The notes beneath the pieces are model-generated. The model was not told where the DNA came from and did no database searches. It worked only from the letters and a program-made list of their open reading frames with translations. The translations under genes were made by a program, and so were the position numbers. Positions 43,581 through 53,146 of a stretch of 64,000 nt of DNA are shown here, piece after piece; position 1 is the stretch's first letter; each line of letters starts with the position of its first letter. The DNA comes from Spirochaetota bacterium (GTDB lineage Bacteria > Spirochaetota > UBA4802 > UBA5550): positions 1-64,000 of the forward strand of contig JAFGBT010000053.1 of the NCBI GenBank assembly GCA_016933025.1, written 5' to 3'.

Positions 43581-45845
43581 ATGAAACGAGCAATAACAAT
43601 ATCGTTTTTTATTGCAACAGCCCTGTTGGGGTCGTGTTTCAATGACAATTCAGATAACAAAGCTAACAACACTCCTGGTTTGTTGGGGTATAAGCCCAGC
43701 CTATTTAGTATGGATGCAATTTATTCTGAATCACTTTCAAGAGATGAAATAAACTTTGGAGTCATTGGAAGACCCAGTAATTATAATGAGACAATAAAAA
43801 CATTTACACAAGAAGTTGCCAAGTCTGGTAAAGTGATGGCATCAGTGCCATCTTCATTTAATTGGGCAGACCAGGGAGTTGTTACGGTCGCTAAGAACCA
43901 GGGTTCATGCGGTAGTTGTTGGGCATTCACTGTTGCTGGAGCACTTGAATCAAAGATACTTATAAATGGCGGTCCTTTATATGACCTGTCCGAGTTGCAG
44001 CAAGTTCTTTGTAATACTGATCAGCGTGGATGTAATGGCGGTTGGATGACTGCCTTTCAATATTGGTATGATGTTGGGCCCACATTAGAATCATGCACCG
44101 GATATAATTTTACCACAAATACTTGTTCTGATATAAGCAGCTGCCCTCAGCTGCAATACAGAACATTTGGTTACTATACTGTAGATACTAATAACATTAA
44201 TGATATGAAGGCATCTCTTTTAAAAGATGGACCAGGATGGTTTGAATATTTTGTTTATAGTGATTTTATAGATTACTGGTACTATGGCAGTAGTGGTGAA
44301 GTTTATACAAATACATCATCTACTTATAAAGGTTTCCATGCTGTCCTTATTATCGGCTGGGATGACAGTAAGGGCGCATGGTTATGCAAAAACTCCTGGG
44401 GAACATATGCTGGTCCAAATAATGACGGTACATTTTGGATCGCTTATTCCGGACATGCATCATTTATGAATTTCGGAATGGCAAATGTTCAAATTATTTC
44501 AAACTATAATACTTCAACTCTATTCGGCACTAACTATCACGCCAGACCCGAGTATCACAATTCAACAAGTACGTTGGCAACATTACGTGACATGAATGGA
44601 GACGGCCTGCCCGACTATATCGCGCATTTTAATTTCAATACAAATGAATACGGGCTCTGGGTGGCGATCAACAACTGGTCGGGATTCAATGAGCCTATAA
44701 ACTGGGAGAGCGCCCAGCTTTTCGGCACCAACTACTATGCAGCACCAGAGTATGGAAATAAATTAACAGAGTTGCGAGACATGAATGGAGACGGTCTGCC
44801 AGACTATATAGCTCACTATAATTACAATACAAGTCAATATGGACTCTGGGTGGCGATCAACAACGGGTCGGGCTTCTACACGCCTGCGAACTGGGGGAGC
44901 GCCCAGCTTTTCGGCACCAACTATTACGCCAGACCCGAGTATCACAATTCAGAAGGCAATACATTGGCAACATTACGAGACATGAATGGAGACGGTCTGC
45001 CTGACTATATTGCGCATTATAATTTCAATACAAATCAATACGGACTCTGGGTTGCGATCAACAACGGGTCAGGCTTCGACGCGCCTGCGAACTGGGGGAC
45101 CGCCCAGCTTTTCGGCACCAACAATTACGCCGCGCCCCAGTATGGCGATAAAGTAACTGAATTGAGGGATATGAACGGAGATGGATTGCCTGACTATCTC
45201 GCGTATTATAATTACAATACAAGCGAACATGGGATGTGGGTCGCAATTAATAACGGGTCGGGCTTTGAAGCGCCTGTTAATTGGGGGACCGTCCAACTCT
45301 TCGGCAGTACCAATTATGCCATGCCAAAGTGGGGCGAGTATTCGGAAGTGCGAGACGTGAACGGAGACGGTCTGCCCGATTATCTCGCATATTATAATTA
45401 CAATACAAGCGAACATGGGATGTGGGTTGCTATTAACAATGGATCTGGCTTCAATACGCCGGCCAACTGGGGGACTGCACAGCTCCTGGGCAGTATCAAT
45501 TATGCCAAGCCTCAGTGGGGAGAAAAGTATTCGGAATTGCGAGATATGAACGGAGACGGATTGCCTGACTATCTCGCATATTATAATTACAATACAAGTG
45601 AACATGGGATGTGGGTCGCAATTAATAATGGATCGGGCTTTGACGCGCCTGCCAATTGGGGGACCAGCGGAGTTTTCGGAAGCACATATTTTTCAATGCC
45701 CCAATGGGGTACAAAATATTCAGAAGTGCGAGACATCAACGGAGATGGATTGCCCGATTATCTCGCGCACTATAATTACAATACCAGTGAATACGGTCTC
45801 TGGGTATTGATCAATAACGGGGAGTGGTTCAATATATATTATTAA
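43581..45845 (+). CDS. Papain-like lipoprotein with seven DxNGDG repeats
   Basis: A 754-residue lipoprotein (LLGSC, Cys19). Catalytic domain about residues 85-310 of the C1A type: oxyanion Gln107 and Cys113 in NQGSCGSCWAF, CNGGW, His253 in GFHAVLIIGW and Asn271 in CKNSWGT. Residues about 313-754 are seven repeats of 62-66 residues, each with LRDMNGDGLPDY, then YGLWVAINNGSGF and PANWG; these are FG-GAP/VCBS-like calcium-binding beta-propeller blades. GGAGG upstream supports this start over one 34 codons earlier. The seven blades suggest one propeller. Its target is unknown. Confidence 0.88.
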   Translation: MKRAITISFFIATALLGSCFNDNSDNKANNTPGLLGYKPSLFSMDAIYSESLSRDEINFGVIGRPSNYNETIKTFTQEVAKSGKVMASVPSSFNWADQGVVTVAKNQGSCGSCWAFTVAGALESKILINGGPLYDLSELQQVLCNTDQRGCNGGWMTAFQYWYDVGPTLESCTGYNFTTNTCSDISSCPQLQYRTFGYYTVDTNNINDMKASLLKDGPGWFEYFVYSDFIDYWYYGSSGEVYTNTSSTYKGFHAVLIIGWDDSKGAWLCKNSWGTYAGPNNDGTFWIAYSGHASFMNFGMANVQIISNYNTSTLFGTNYHARPEYHNSTSTLATLRDMNGDGLPDYIAHFNFNTNEYGLWVAINNWSGFNEPINWESAQLFGTNYYAAPEYGNKLTELRDMNGDGLPDYIAHYNYNTSQYGLWVAINNGSGFYTPANWGSAQLFGTNYYARPEYHNSEGNTLATLRDMNGDGLPDYIAHYNFNTNQYGLWVAINNGSGFDAPANWGTAQLFGTNNYAAPQYGDKVTELRDMNGDGLPDYLAYYNYNTSEHGMWVAINNGSGFEAPVNWGTVQLFGSTNYAMPKWGEYSEVRDVNGDGLPDYLAYYNYNTSEHGMWVAINNGSGFNTPANWGTAQLLGSINYAKPQWGEKYSELRDMNGDGLPDYLAYYNYNTSEHGMWVAINNGSGFDAPANWGTSGVFGSTYFSMPQWGTKYSEVRDINGDGLPDYLAHYNYNTSEYGLWVLINNGEWFNIYY

Positions 45846-45928
45846 ATAGTATTGATCTTCCCTGGCTGCTATACGCGGCGGTGATTCGAATACGCCCGGC
45901 ATGGATGCAACAGGTTATGCAGTATTAC

Positions 45929-45961
45929 AAAGAGAAGAGGGAGAAAATCCCTCTTCTCTTT
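45929..45961. terminator. Bidirectional terminator between convergent genes
   Basis: AAAGAGAAGAGGGA and its complement form a perfect 14-bp stem around GAAAA. T-rich sequence follows on the plus strand (TTTATATT) and an A-run precedes on the other. It lies about 85 bases after the protease stop and 90 before the end of the rhodanese gene. Confidence 0.88.
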
Positions 45962-46050
45962 ATATTGCCACGCAGGCACGTTGATGAAAGGGTGGGGCCC
46001 CTGGAGAAATCTCACCATAGTTACACGCCTTCACGTGCACGGATAGCTTT

Positions 46051-46476
46051 CTAATGCACCTGAAGCATTCTCCCTGACGAGAGCCATGCCTGTATGCCTC
46101 CCCGGAGCTCGTAGACCCTGGTGAATCCGAGGTCCCCCATAATCTTCAAGGCCCTGCCGGTTCGGTTGTCGCTGCGGCAGTAGACAAAATAGGTCCTGTT
46201 CTTATCCAGGGCCTCCAGGCTGCTCCTGAACGAGAGCGAATAATAATCGAGAAGGGCCGCTCCCGGAATGTGGCCGTCCCGGTATTCGCCCGGCGTTCTG
46301 ATGTCGAGTATCACGAAGTCCCTGCTGCCGGCGTTTGCCCTGATGAGCTTCTCCGCTTCATCCGGCGAAATTTGCCTGATAGCGGCGTTTGTGGTTCCCT
46401 GTACCCGCGCCGTTCCGAGAAACGATAGTGAGATGAAACTTAAGATGGATGCTAATGTATATATAATATGTTTCAT
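46051..46476 (-). CDS. Exported rhodanese-like protein
   Basis: A 141-residue protein with a signal peptide (about 1-27). The rhodanese core is DFVILDIRTPGEYRDGHIPGAALLDYYS, with the active-site cysteine in YFVYCRSDNRTGRA, and it ends with LGFTRVYELRGGIQAW. Such proteins transfer sulfur or handle persulfides; this one is extracytoplasmic. It borders the low-GC island and is itself of intermediate GC. Convergent to the protease gene. Confidence 0.85.
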   Translation of the reverse strand: MKHIIYTLASILSFISLSFLGTARVQGTTNAAIRQISPDEAEKLIRANAGSRDFVILDIRTPGEYRDGHIPGAALLDYYSLSFRSSLEALDKNRTYFVYCRSDNRTGRALKIMGDLGFTRVYELRGGIQAWLSSGRMLQVH

Positions 46477-46643
46477 ATTGATATCCTAATTATTTAGCTA
46501 ATTCTAATATACTAAAATACAATCCATACGTCAATATCGGACACCTGTTTTAAAATCCGTTTTTTTCTTGATATTTAGAGCTACCGTTGCTTGTATATTC
46601 CGGTGGGTGTTGTAACAGCGACACTGTTTCCCGGTCAGAACGT

Positions 46644-47999
46644 ATGATGCCAATTAAACTGAGATACATCCTTTCTTTTATAACGACTTTCGCCGTCTGT
46701 TTTGTCCTCGCCGGCTGCGAGCTCATTTCGGACGATTCCCGGAGGAACATCCCGATCATGCAGGCCCTGGCGCTGCCGGATGACGCCGCCCTGGGGCTGG
46801 ACATCCCGATGGAGTCGGATGCGGAGCCGGTCTATGAATCAGCCCCTTCAACGGAGCCCGAAGCCGAACCGGAACCCGATCCGGCCCCGGTCCTTAACAC
46901 CCTGTCGATAGAAGCGCACGATGCGGCATCCGTGACCCTGGCGCGCCCGACCTTCGAGAACCCCGGCGACCCGGAGCCCTCGGTGACGGCATATATCGGC
47001 GAAGCTTTCCTGATGAACGTCGAGGGCGACACGGTGAGCAATTACATCGAGGGGCCGGTCGACGTATCGGGGGGAAATTATCGTTTTGCCGGTCTCGACC
47101 CCGGCAAAGATTATTCAATCATCGTGGTGGCGAAAAACATCAGCGGATCATCTGTGCGGCGTTACCAGCATTCGCTCGGCTCGGCAAACGCCGTTGCGGC
47201 GGACGCCGCCCGGCTCATGAACACCCCGCCGGAGAGTTTTTTGACGGGGGACGACATCGACCCGGAGCGCGTGACGCAGTCGCTCTCGCTCCCTGCCAGC
47301 GGCGCGAACGGCACGGCCATCACCTGGTCGTCCTCGGACCCGGAGGCCATTTCAGACTACGGCGCCGTGACCCGGTTCATGACCAGCGTGACGGTGACGT
47401 TGACGGCCACCGTGGAGAAGGAGGGTGAAACCGACGATTCCGCGTCCTTCACCTTTACCGTGTACCGGGTCCTGTTCTACGACGGATTTGAAGACGGCGA
47501 CCTCGGCGGCTGGACGGAAAACGATCCATATAACAAATTTGAGGCCGGCGCCGTGACCACGTACGCGGCCGGCGGCAGCTACAGCCTGGCGGTGACCGGT
47601 TTCGACGGGTGGGGCCCCGAGATGTTTTTCGCGGACATCACCCCGGAGTATATCGGGTACTATATCATGGTTTCTACAACCAACCTGGAAACCGGGAGCG
47701 TCGCCTTCTTCGACGGATCGGACCAGATAACCTGCATTTCGTTTGCCGGCGACGGGACCATTACGGTTCCTGCGGGCGGCTCGGCCTATAACAGGTACGA
47801 TGTCTATTCGAAAAACGACTGGTACCTCGTCGAGCTGAAAAACATCGACTGGGCGGCCCGCACCTATGATCTCTACATCAACGACGAAATGAAGGACGAG
47901 AATCTTGCATTCAGAAGCAGGGCCGAAAAGCTCACCAGGCTTATCCTGTTCAACTGGGACAACTCGATCTCCTGGTGGGACGATATCCTCATTTATTAA
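46644..47999 (+). CDS. Lipoprotein with bacterial Ig-like domain and C-terminal beta domain
   Basis: A 451-residue lipoprotein (FVLAGCELIS; Cys25 from this start). An acidic Pro/Glu-rich linker (about 55-90) follows, then an FN3-like stretch with PGKDYSIIVVAKN (about 100-160), a bacterial Ig-like domain (about 170-270; AITWSSSDPEAISDYG, VTVTLTATVEKEG) and a C-terminal beta-sandwich (about 275-451; FYDGFEDGDLGGWTE, WDDILIY) that resembles LamG or carbohydrate-binding modules. Likely a surface-exposed binding protein. The start is uncertain between two adjacent ATG codons. Confidence 0.75.
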   Translation: MMPIKLRYILSFITTFAVCFVLAGCELISDDSRRNIPIMQALALPDDAALGLDIPMESDAEPVYESAPSTEPEAEPEPDPAPVLNTLSIEAHDAASVTLARPTFENPGDPEPSVTAYIGEAFLMNVEGDTVSNYIEGPVDVSGGNYRFAGLDPGKDYSIIVVAKNISGSSVRRYQHSLGSANAVAADAARLMNTPPESFLTGDDIDPERVTQSLSLPASGANGTAITWSSSDPEAISDYGAVTRFMTSVTVTLTATVEKEGETDDSASFTFTVYRVLFYDGFEDGDLGGWTENDPYNKFEAGAVTTYAAGGSYSLAVTGFDGWGPEMFFADITPEYIGYYIMVSTTNLETGSVAFFDGSDQITCISFAGDGTITVPAGGSAYNRYDVYSKNDWYLVELKNIDWAARTYDLYINDEMKDENLAFRSRAEKLTRLILFNWDNSISWWDDILIY

Positions 48000-48024
48000 A
48001 CGCGGGCCGCTCTCGGCCGCGCGT
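48000..48024 (+). terminator. Probable hairpin after the Ig-like lipoprotein
   Basis: ACGCGGGCCG pairs with CGGCCGCGCGT (one bulge) around CTCT. Only a short T-poor tail follows, so this is a weak terminator candidate. Confidence 0.4.
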
Positions 48025-48072
48025 TCTGCACGATAGAATTCAGCAGCACCACGTCATTTCAGATACAGCGCA

Positions 48073-48831
48073 ATGATCAGATTAGAACACCTATGCAAGA
48101 CATTTGACGGCGGCCGCTCGTACGCGGTGAACGATGTTTCCCTCCAGGTCAATCAGGGCGAGACCCTGGTGCTGCTCGGCTCGTCCGGCTGCGGCAAGAC
48201 CACGACGCTCAAGATGATCAATCGCCTGGTCGAGCCGACCCGGGGAACGGTCGAGATAAACGGGACGGATGTCAGGGACCTTGACCCGGTGAAGCTGCGG
48301 CGGAGTATGGGATACGTGTTCCAGGGCGTCGGCCTGTTCCCGCATATGACGATTGCGCAGAATGTGGAACAGGTTCCCCGCTTTCTGGGATGGCCGCCGG
48401 AGAAGCGAAATCAACGGGTCCGCGAAGTGCTGGACCTGGTCGAACTGCCGACGGAGGTGTATGGCCGCCGCTTTCCCGACGAGCTGAGCGGGGGGCAGCA
48501 GCAGCGGGCCGGCGTGGCCCGGGCCCTTGCGGCCGATCCCGACTATCTTCTGATGGACGAGCCGTTCGGAGCGCTTGATGCCCTCACCCGGGAGGCGCTT
48601 CAGAAAGAGATGCTTGCCCTCAAGACCCGGCTGAAAAAGACCATTATCTTTGTGACGCACGACATGTTCGAGGCCATGATTCTCGGGGACCGGATCGCCG
48701 TCCTTCATGAAGGACGTCTTGAACAGGTCGGCACCCGGAAGGAGATCATTACGGAACCGAAGACGCCGTTTGTGCGGGAGCTTGTTTCCCGGCCGGTCAG
48801 GCAGGTGCGGTTCTTTCAGGATGTACTGTGA
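48073..48831 (+). CDS. Glycine betaine/choline-type ABC importer ATPase
   Basis: A 252-residue ATPase with Walker A GSSGCGKTT, signature LSGGQQQR, Walker B YLLMDEPFGALD and the H-loop VTHD. Family traits (ETLVLLGSSGCGKTTTLKMINRLVEPTRGTVEI) match OpuCA/ProV-like ATPases, but the C-terminal CBS domains usually present are missing. It drives uptake of compatible solutes. Its stop overlaps the start of the permease gene (TGATG). Confidence 0.87.
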   Translation: MIRLEHLCKTFDGGRSYAVNDVSLQVNQGETLVLLGSSGCGKTTTLKMINRLVEPTRGTVEINGTDVRDLDPVKLRRSMGYVFQGVGLFPHMTIAQNVEQVPRFLGWPPEKRNQRVREVLDLVELPTEVYGRRFPDELSGGQQQRAGVARALAADPDYLLMDEPFGALDALTREALQKEMLALKTRLKKTIIFVTHDMFEAMILGDRIAVLHEGRLEQVGTRKEIITEPKTPFVRELVSRPVRQVRFFQDVL

Positions 48832-50423
48832 TGGGATTTCATTCAGCCATGTCCTATATCGTTGAGCGTCTGCCGGAGCTCTGGCTGCGGACCGGCGAGC
48901 ACTGCATGCTGGCCGGCTGCTCCACGCTGCTCGCGATCCTGGTCGGCGTTCCGGCCGGGATCATGATTTTTCGAAAAGGCTGGCTCCGGAGCCCGGTCAT
49001 GGGATCCATTGGCATCCTTCAGACCATTCCGAGCCTTGCCATGCTGGTCTTTCTCCTCGCGTTGCTTGATATGATCGGCGTGGTCCCGGCACTGATTGCC
49101 CTGACCGTGTATGCGCTGCTTCCTATCGTGAGGAACACGCTCACCGGGCTTGACGGCGTGGCGCCGGAGATCATCGAGGCGGCCCGCGGCATCGGCATGA
49201 CAGCGTACCAGGAACTGCGGCTGGTCCGCATGCCCCTGGCCATGCCGGTCATCGTTGCCGGAATTCGGACTGCCGCGGTGGTCGGCGTCGGTATCGCCAC
49301 CCTTTCGGCATTTATCGGGGCAGGCGGTCTGGGGCAGTTTATCAACCGCGGACTCGCCCTCTATGATACCGGCCTGATACTGCTCGGCGCGGTACCGGCG
49401 GCCGTGCTCGCATTGATTATAGATTTTTCAATAGGATTCGCTGCATGGGCGATGAGGCCGGAGATGATGAAAAGTCGTACACGGTCGGCACGAAGGGCCG
49501 CACGGGTCACCGCCTTTGCCCTGCCGGTGGTTCTTCTGCTCGCGGCCATGTATCCCCTGTTCGCAAAGATCGCTCCGCTCCCGCGGGCCGTGCCGACTGT
49601 TGAAAGCGGGGCCGGCACTATCAGGATCGGCACCAAGAATTTCACCGAGCAGCTCATACTGGGTGAGATCATGGCCCGGTTGATCGAGGCGCGCACCGAC
49701 CTCATTGTCAAACGTGTCTTCAACATGGGAGGCACCATGATGTGTCACGGCGCGCTCGTGGGCCAGGAGATCGACCTGTATGCCGAATACACGGGAACGG
49801 CGCTGACCGCAATTCTCAAGGAGCCTTCTTCAAACGATCCCAAAGAGGTCTACCGAACGGTGGCCCGGGCCTATGGCGAACGCTTCAGATTGAAGTGGCT
49901 TAAGCCGTTCGGATTCAACAACACCTATGTCATTGCCGTCAGGGAGTCGGACGCGGAAGCGAATGGATGGCGAAAGGTCTCCGACCTCAGGGAAGCCGCA
50001 CCGCGCCTCAGGGCCGGTTTTACCGCCGAATTCGCGGAACGGCCGGACGGCTATCCTGGATTCAGGGAGAAATATCAGTTCAGATTCGGGCGGATAGTGG
50101 ACATGGATCCCTCGCTTATGTACGGGGCCATCGCAAAATCAGAAGTGGACGCGATCTGCGCCTTTACCACTGATGGAAGGATAACCTCCTACCGCCTGAA
50201 AACGCTCGATGACGACATGATGTTCTTCCCGCCGTATTATGCGGCCCCGGTCGTCAGGAAAAACACCCTGCTCAGGTATCCCGAGATAGCTGATGCGCTT
50301 TCGCTTCTGGCCGGCCTTCTGGACGATACTGCGATGCAGAGACTCAATTATGAAGTCGACGGCAAAAAGCGGAGCCCGGAAGATGTGGCGAACGATTTTT
50401 TGATGAGCAACGGGTTGTTATAA
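48831..50423 (+). CDS. Fused permease and substrate-binding protein of the same importer
   Basis: A 530-residue fusion. Residues about 1-215 form a binding-protein-dependent permease with about six segments and the EAA-type loop (EAARGIGMTAYQELRLVRMPLAMPVI). After another membrane segment (about 225-245), residues 260-530 form an OpuAC/ProX-like binding domain (IGTKNFTEQLILGEIMARLIEA, DLYAEYTGTAL, YYAAPVVRKNTLLRYPEIADAL). The fused layout is known from OpuABC-type systems and places the binding domain outside the membrane. The SBP cage residues suggest betaine/choline; not proven. Confidence 0.87.
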   Translation: MGFHSAMSYIVERLPELWLRTGEHCMLAGCSTLLAILVGVPAGIMIFRKGWLRSPVMGSIGILQTIPSLAMLVFLLALLDMIGVVPALIALTVYALLPIVRNTLTGLDGVAPEIIEAARGIGMTAYQELRLVRMPLAMPVIVAGIRTAAVVGVGIATLSAFIGAGGLGQFINRGLALYDTGLILLGAVPAAVLALIIDFSIGFAAWAMRPEMMKSRTRSARRAARVTAFALPVVLLLAAMYPLFAKIAPLPRAVPTVESGAGTIRIGTKNFTEQLILGEIMARLIEARTDLIVKRVFNMGGTMMCHGALVGQEIDLYAEYTGTALTAILKEPSSNDPKEVYRTVARAYGERFRLKWLKPFGFNNTYVIAVRESDAEANGWRKVSDLREAAPRLRAGFTAEFAERPDGYPGFREKYQFRFGRIVDMDPSLMYGAIAKSEVDAICAFTTDGRITSYRLKTLDDDMMFFPPYYAAPVVRKNTLLRYPEIADALSLLAGLLDDTAMQRLNYEVDGKKRSPEDVANDFLMSNGLL

Positions 50424-50482
50424 TGGCTGTCTTTGCATCGGTCATACCGATTTTTTTATAGAGACACGGGCAATTCAACACC

Positions 50483-51583
50483 TTACGGCAGCAACCTGAA
50501 ACCGAAGTTCTTCTCGATGTATGCGATCACAGCGTCGGCGACCGTGGCGGCGAAATCGGCGCGGAGGCGGGGGTTTTTCACCCTGAGTCCGCGGCTCACC
50601 TCGAGCTGAAATCCGCTGATGAAGCGGGATTCGGTGTATCGGTAGGGGTTGTCGATCGATCCGTCTGTCAATCCGCAAAAGGCCTTGAGATTGTACCCGC
50701 CGCTCAGGTTCATCAGCGGCTTTCGGTAATCGAGACGGGGTACCGCGAAGTATCTCCTCTGGCGAACCCTTCCGAGTTCATCCAGCCCCTTCTGCAGAAG
50801 CGAGCCGAAGCTTACACGGCCGCGGAGAAGCTCCGAAAAGCCGGTCCAACCCTCCAGCTTTTTTGAGAGAAACCCGATGGAGCTTTTGGCCGCGTAGTTT
50901 TTTTTCGATGTGTCGAGGTGCCGGTCGGAATTCGACAGCTGCCACGCGCTCAGGTTGTACCCGATTATGACGTCGGCGCCGTACCAGTCCGGCTTGCCGT
51001 GGAGGTCGATGAAGAGACCCGAGCCAAATGCGTTGAGTACCGCCGGGATTGCCGTAGATCCGATGAAGCGGTGGTGAAAGTCCTTCCACGCCTCGCCGCC
51101 CCTCCCGGTCGTGGGGTTGCCGTCTTTCCCCCATCCCCTGTTCTGGTCTATCTTGGCCCGCGTGAGATTGTTGATGACGACGTGCGGAAATTTACCCCCT
51201 GTTTTTTCGCCGATGGCCCGCACGATGTCGAGGGCAAGTTCGATGGTCGCGTCATCGTTGTTTTTGTTGATGAAGCCCCATGACGCCTTGCGGTCGGGGA
51301 TATCGGGCGACAGGCCGCCGCCATGAGGCACGGAGATGATGAGCGGCAGGTTTCCCGCCAGATAAATGACATCGCCCGGAATGCTGGTCGCTATGTAGTA
51401 AAGGGACCCGGGAGCGGCGGCGGTTTTACCGACGGTGAAGGGCGCCGGCGGTCCGATGGCGGACCACCCGGCTGCAGTCCATCCGGCGGGAGGGCCGGCC
51501 GATATGATCGAAAACGCGCAGGTCAGTATTGCCGCGCGCGTAATGCCTGCTGTAAATCTGAAAGCTTGTATTCTATTGAGCAT
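50483..51583 (-). CDS. Exported N-formylglutamate amidohydrolase-like protein
   Basis: A 366-residue protein with a signal peptide (about 1-30). Core motifs PLIISVPHGGGLSP, DDATIELALDIV, VINNLTRAKIDQNR and LFIDLHGKPDW match the FGase family of zinc-dependent amidohydrolases (a conserved His-Gly-Gly, Asn-Arg and Asp-Leu-His). The last motif FQLEVSRGLR also fits. Unlike classical HutG, this one is exported, so formylglutamate is unlikely as its substrate. Start ATG 51583 chosen because of the GAGGC-type site upstream. Confidence 0.7.
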   Translation of the reverse strand: MLNRIQAFRFTAGITRAAILTCAFSIISAGPPAGWTAAGWSAIGPPAPFTVGKTAAAPGSLYYIATSIPGDVIYLAGNLPLIISVPHGGGLSPDIPDRKASWGFINKNNDDATIELALDIVRAIGEKTGGKFPHVVINNLTRAKIDQNRGWGKDGNPTTGRGGEAWKDFHHRFIGSTAIPAVLNAFGSGLFIDLHGKPDWYGADVIIGYNLSAWQLSNSDRHLDTSKKNYAAKSSIGFLSKKLEGWTGFSELLRGRVSFGSLLQKGLDELGRVRQRRYFAVPRLDYRKPLMNLSGGYNLKAFCGLTDGSIDNPYRYTESRFISGFQLEVSRGLRVKNPRLRADFAATVADAVIAYIEKNFGFRLLP

Positions 51584-51938
51584 GGCCGGCCGCCTCGATT
51601 TCTGGCGCAATCCCGGGAAGAATGGAACATGTTACGCGTCTGTCCAGCACTTTATTTATCTGGTGTTATTTGTTCATTTGCCGTGGGCAGGTTAGGGCAT
51701 CGGCCTTATTATTGCCGGGATTTCAGTAACGGGCGGCTGGTTTCGGCCGGCGCTCGGGCCCCGTTCGAATCGGATACCGGCACGATATGCAGCGTGTCCC
51801 CTGCCGGCCATGGAATCGTCAGCGCCGTCATGTCAATATTAATTCGTACTTGACTGATGAACCGATCCGGTTGAGGATAGGAGTTAAATATAAAACGTAT
51901 CTTTTCCCTGGCGAAATACAGAGATATGGAGGGCCGTC
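51584..51938. other. Divergent intergenic region
   Basis: About 355 bp between divergent genes with no gene and no obvious terminator or repeat. An open frame on the plus strand runs through this area but lacks a ribosome site and has no recognisable protein features. Confidence 0.45.
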
Positions 51939-53117
51939 ATGAAAAGAATGCTTACACCCGCGGTATTTTTCACTCTGCTCGTCATTATTCTTGCCCCTGA
52001 GGGCTCCGCGCAGGATTCATTCCAGGATGCCATTGACGCCATTCGCGCCGATGTCGGCGTGCGCGGCATGTCGGTCACGGTTATCGATCCGTGCGGCGCA
52101 GTTGTATCGGCCGCGTCGAACATGCCGGGGAAGGCCAACCCGGTCGACACCGGCATGCTCTTCGGCGTCGGGAGCATGACCAAGACCTATGTGGAATACT
52201 GCCTCTTCCAGCTCATCGAGGAGACAAGGTACTCCAGCAATCCTTTTACCCTGGAGAGCAGAATCGGCACATGGCTGTACGAGGGGGATGACCGGCCGCT
52301 TCCCGATTCATTCAAGAGGGTCATCGATCCGGAAATAACCGTGGGGCAATTGATGAACCACACCAGCGGCATTTATGATTATCAGGCAAACCCCCTGTAT
52401 TTCGTGGCCGTGTATCTCGATAAGAACAGAATATGGGAGCCGCTTGACATCCTTCGCTTTGTCGCGAACCCGTCGTTTTCTCCCGGTGAGAAATACAGCT
52501 ATTCGAACACCAACTACATACTCCTCGGCATGATACTCGAGCGGGTCGCCGCCGCCGACGCTCTGTCGGTCTTCAGGGAGTGGGTCGTGTACCCGAATAA
52601 TTTCACCGGCACGTTCATGCGATGTCTCGAACCGGTCATCGGCGTCGCTGCAGTCGGGTATGAGAAAAACCTGTACGGCAACTACATTACTGCCCGGACC
52701 ATCATAGGCTCGGGGAACTCGCTTTATTCCTCGTCGTGGACGTGCGGCAATGTCATGACGACCAGCGGCGAGCTGGCCCGGTGGGCCGGCATATACTATG
52801 CGTACCAGGAGGAACGTGGATACCTCGACGGCGGGGCGTATCATACCTATTGGAGCCGGGCGGATAACGCCGAACTGCAGGGCATCTGCCCGGCATGTAC
52901 GAGGGACTATGGCCTCTGCATGATGAAATTCGATTTTTCATCGGTTATACCGGGCTGCGTCGTGTACGGACATACAGGATCGATACCGGGCTATAACGGG
53001 TTCCTGGCGCACTGGCCCGGCAAAAACATCAGCATGGCGGTGCTCATGAACGACCATGCGGCCGCGAGATACCTGGTGCTGATGGAGCTCCTCGAGTATC
53101 TCGATACCGTGTATTAG
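51939..53117 (+). CDS. Exported serine hydrolase (beta-lactamase/transpeptidase fold)
   Basis: A 392-residue protein with a signal peptide (1-24, GSAQ). The class C beta-lactamase-type motifs are present: nucleophile Ser in GVGSMTKTYVEY (SxxK), YSYSNTNYILLG (YxN) and VYGHTGSIPGYNG (HTG). Such enzymes include D-aminopeptidases, esterases and penicillin-binding-like proteins; beta-lactamase activity cannot be inferred. It lies alone. Confidence 0.85.
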   Translation: MKRMLTPAVFFTLLVIILAPEGSAQDSFQDAIDAIRADVGVRGMSVTVIDPCGAVVSAASNMPGKANPVDTGMLFGVGSMTKTYVEYCLFQLIEETRYSSNPFTLESRIGTWLYEGDDRPLPDSFKRVIDPEITVGQLMNHTSGIYDYQANPLYFVAVYLDKNRIWEPLDILRFVANPSFSPGEKYSYSNTNYILLGMILERVAAADALSVFREWVVYPNNFTGTFMRCLEPVIGVAAVGYEKNLYGNYITARTIIGSGNSLYSSSWTCGNVMTTSGELARWAGIYYAYQEERGYLDGGAYHTYWSRADNAELQGICPACTRDYGLCMMKFDFSSVIPGCVVYGHTGSIPGYNGFLAHWPGKNISMAVLMNDHAAARYLVLMELLEYLDTVY

Positions 53118-53146
53118 CGCCGCGGCCGGCGGGAGTACGCCCGCCG

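Noticed and set aside
43581..45845. Regularly spaced DNA repeats that could look like a CRISPR array
   Set aside because: The repeats are in frame with a complete protein, about 190 bases long, and code for DxNGDG blades.
51640..51657. Sequence resembling the 28-bp repeat
   Set aside because: Only a short run matches with internal mismatches; too weak to count as a third copy.
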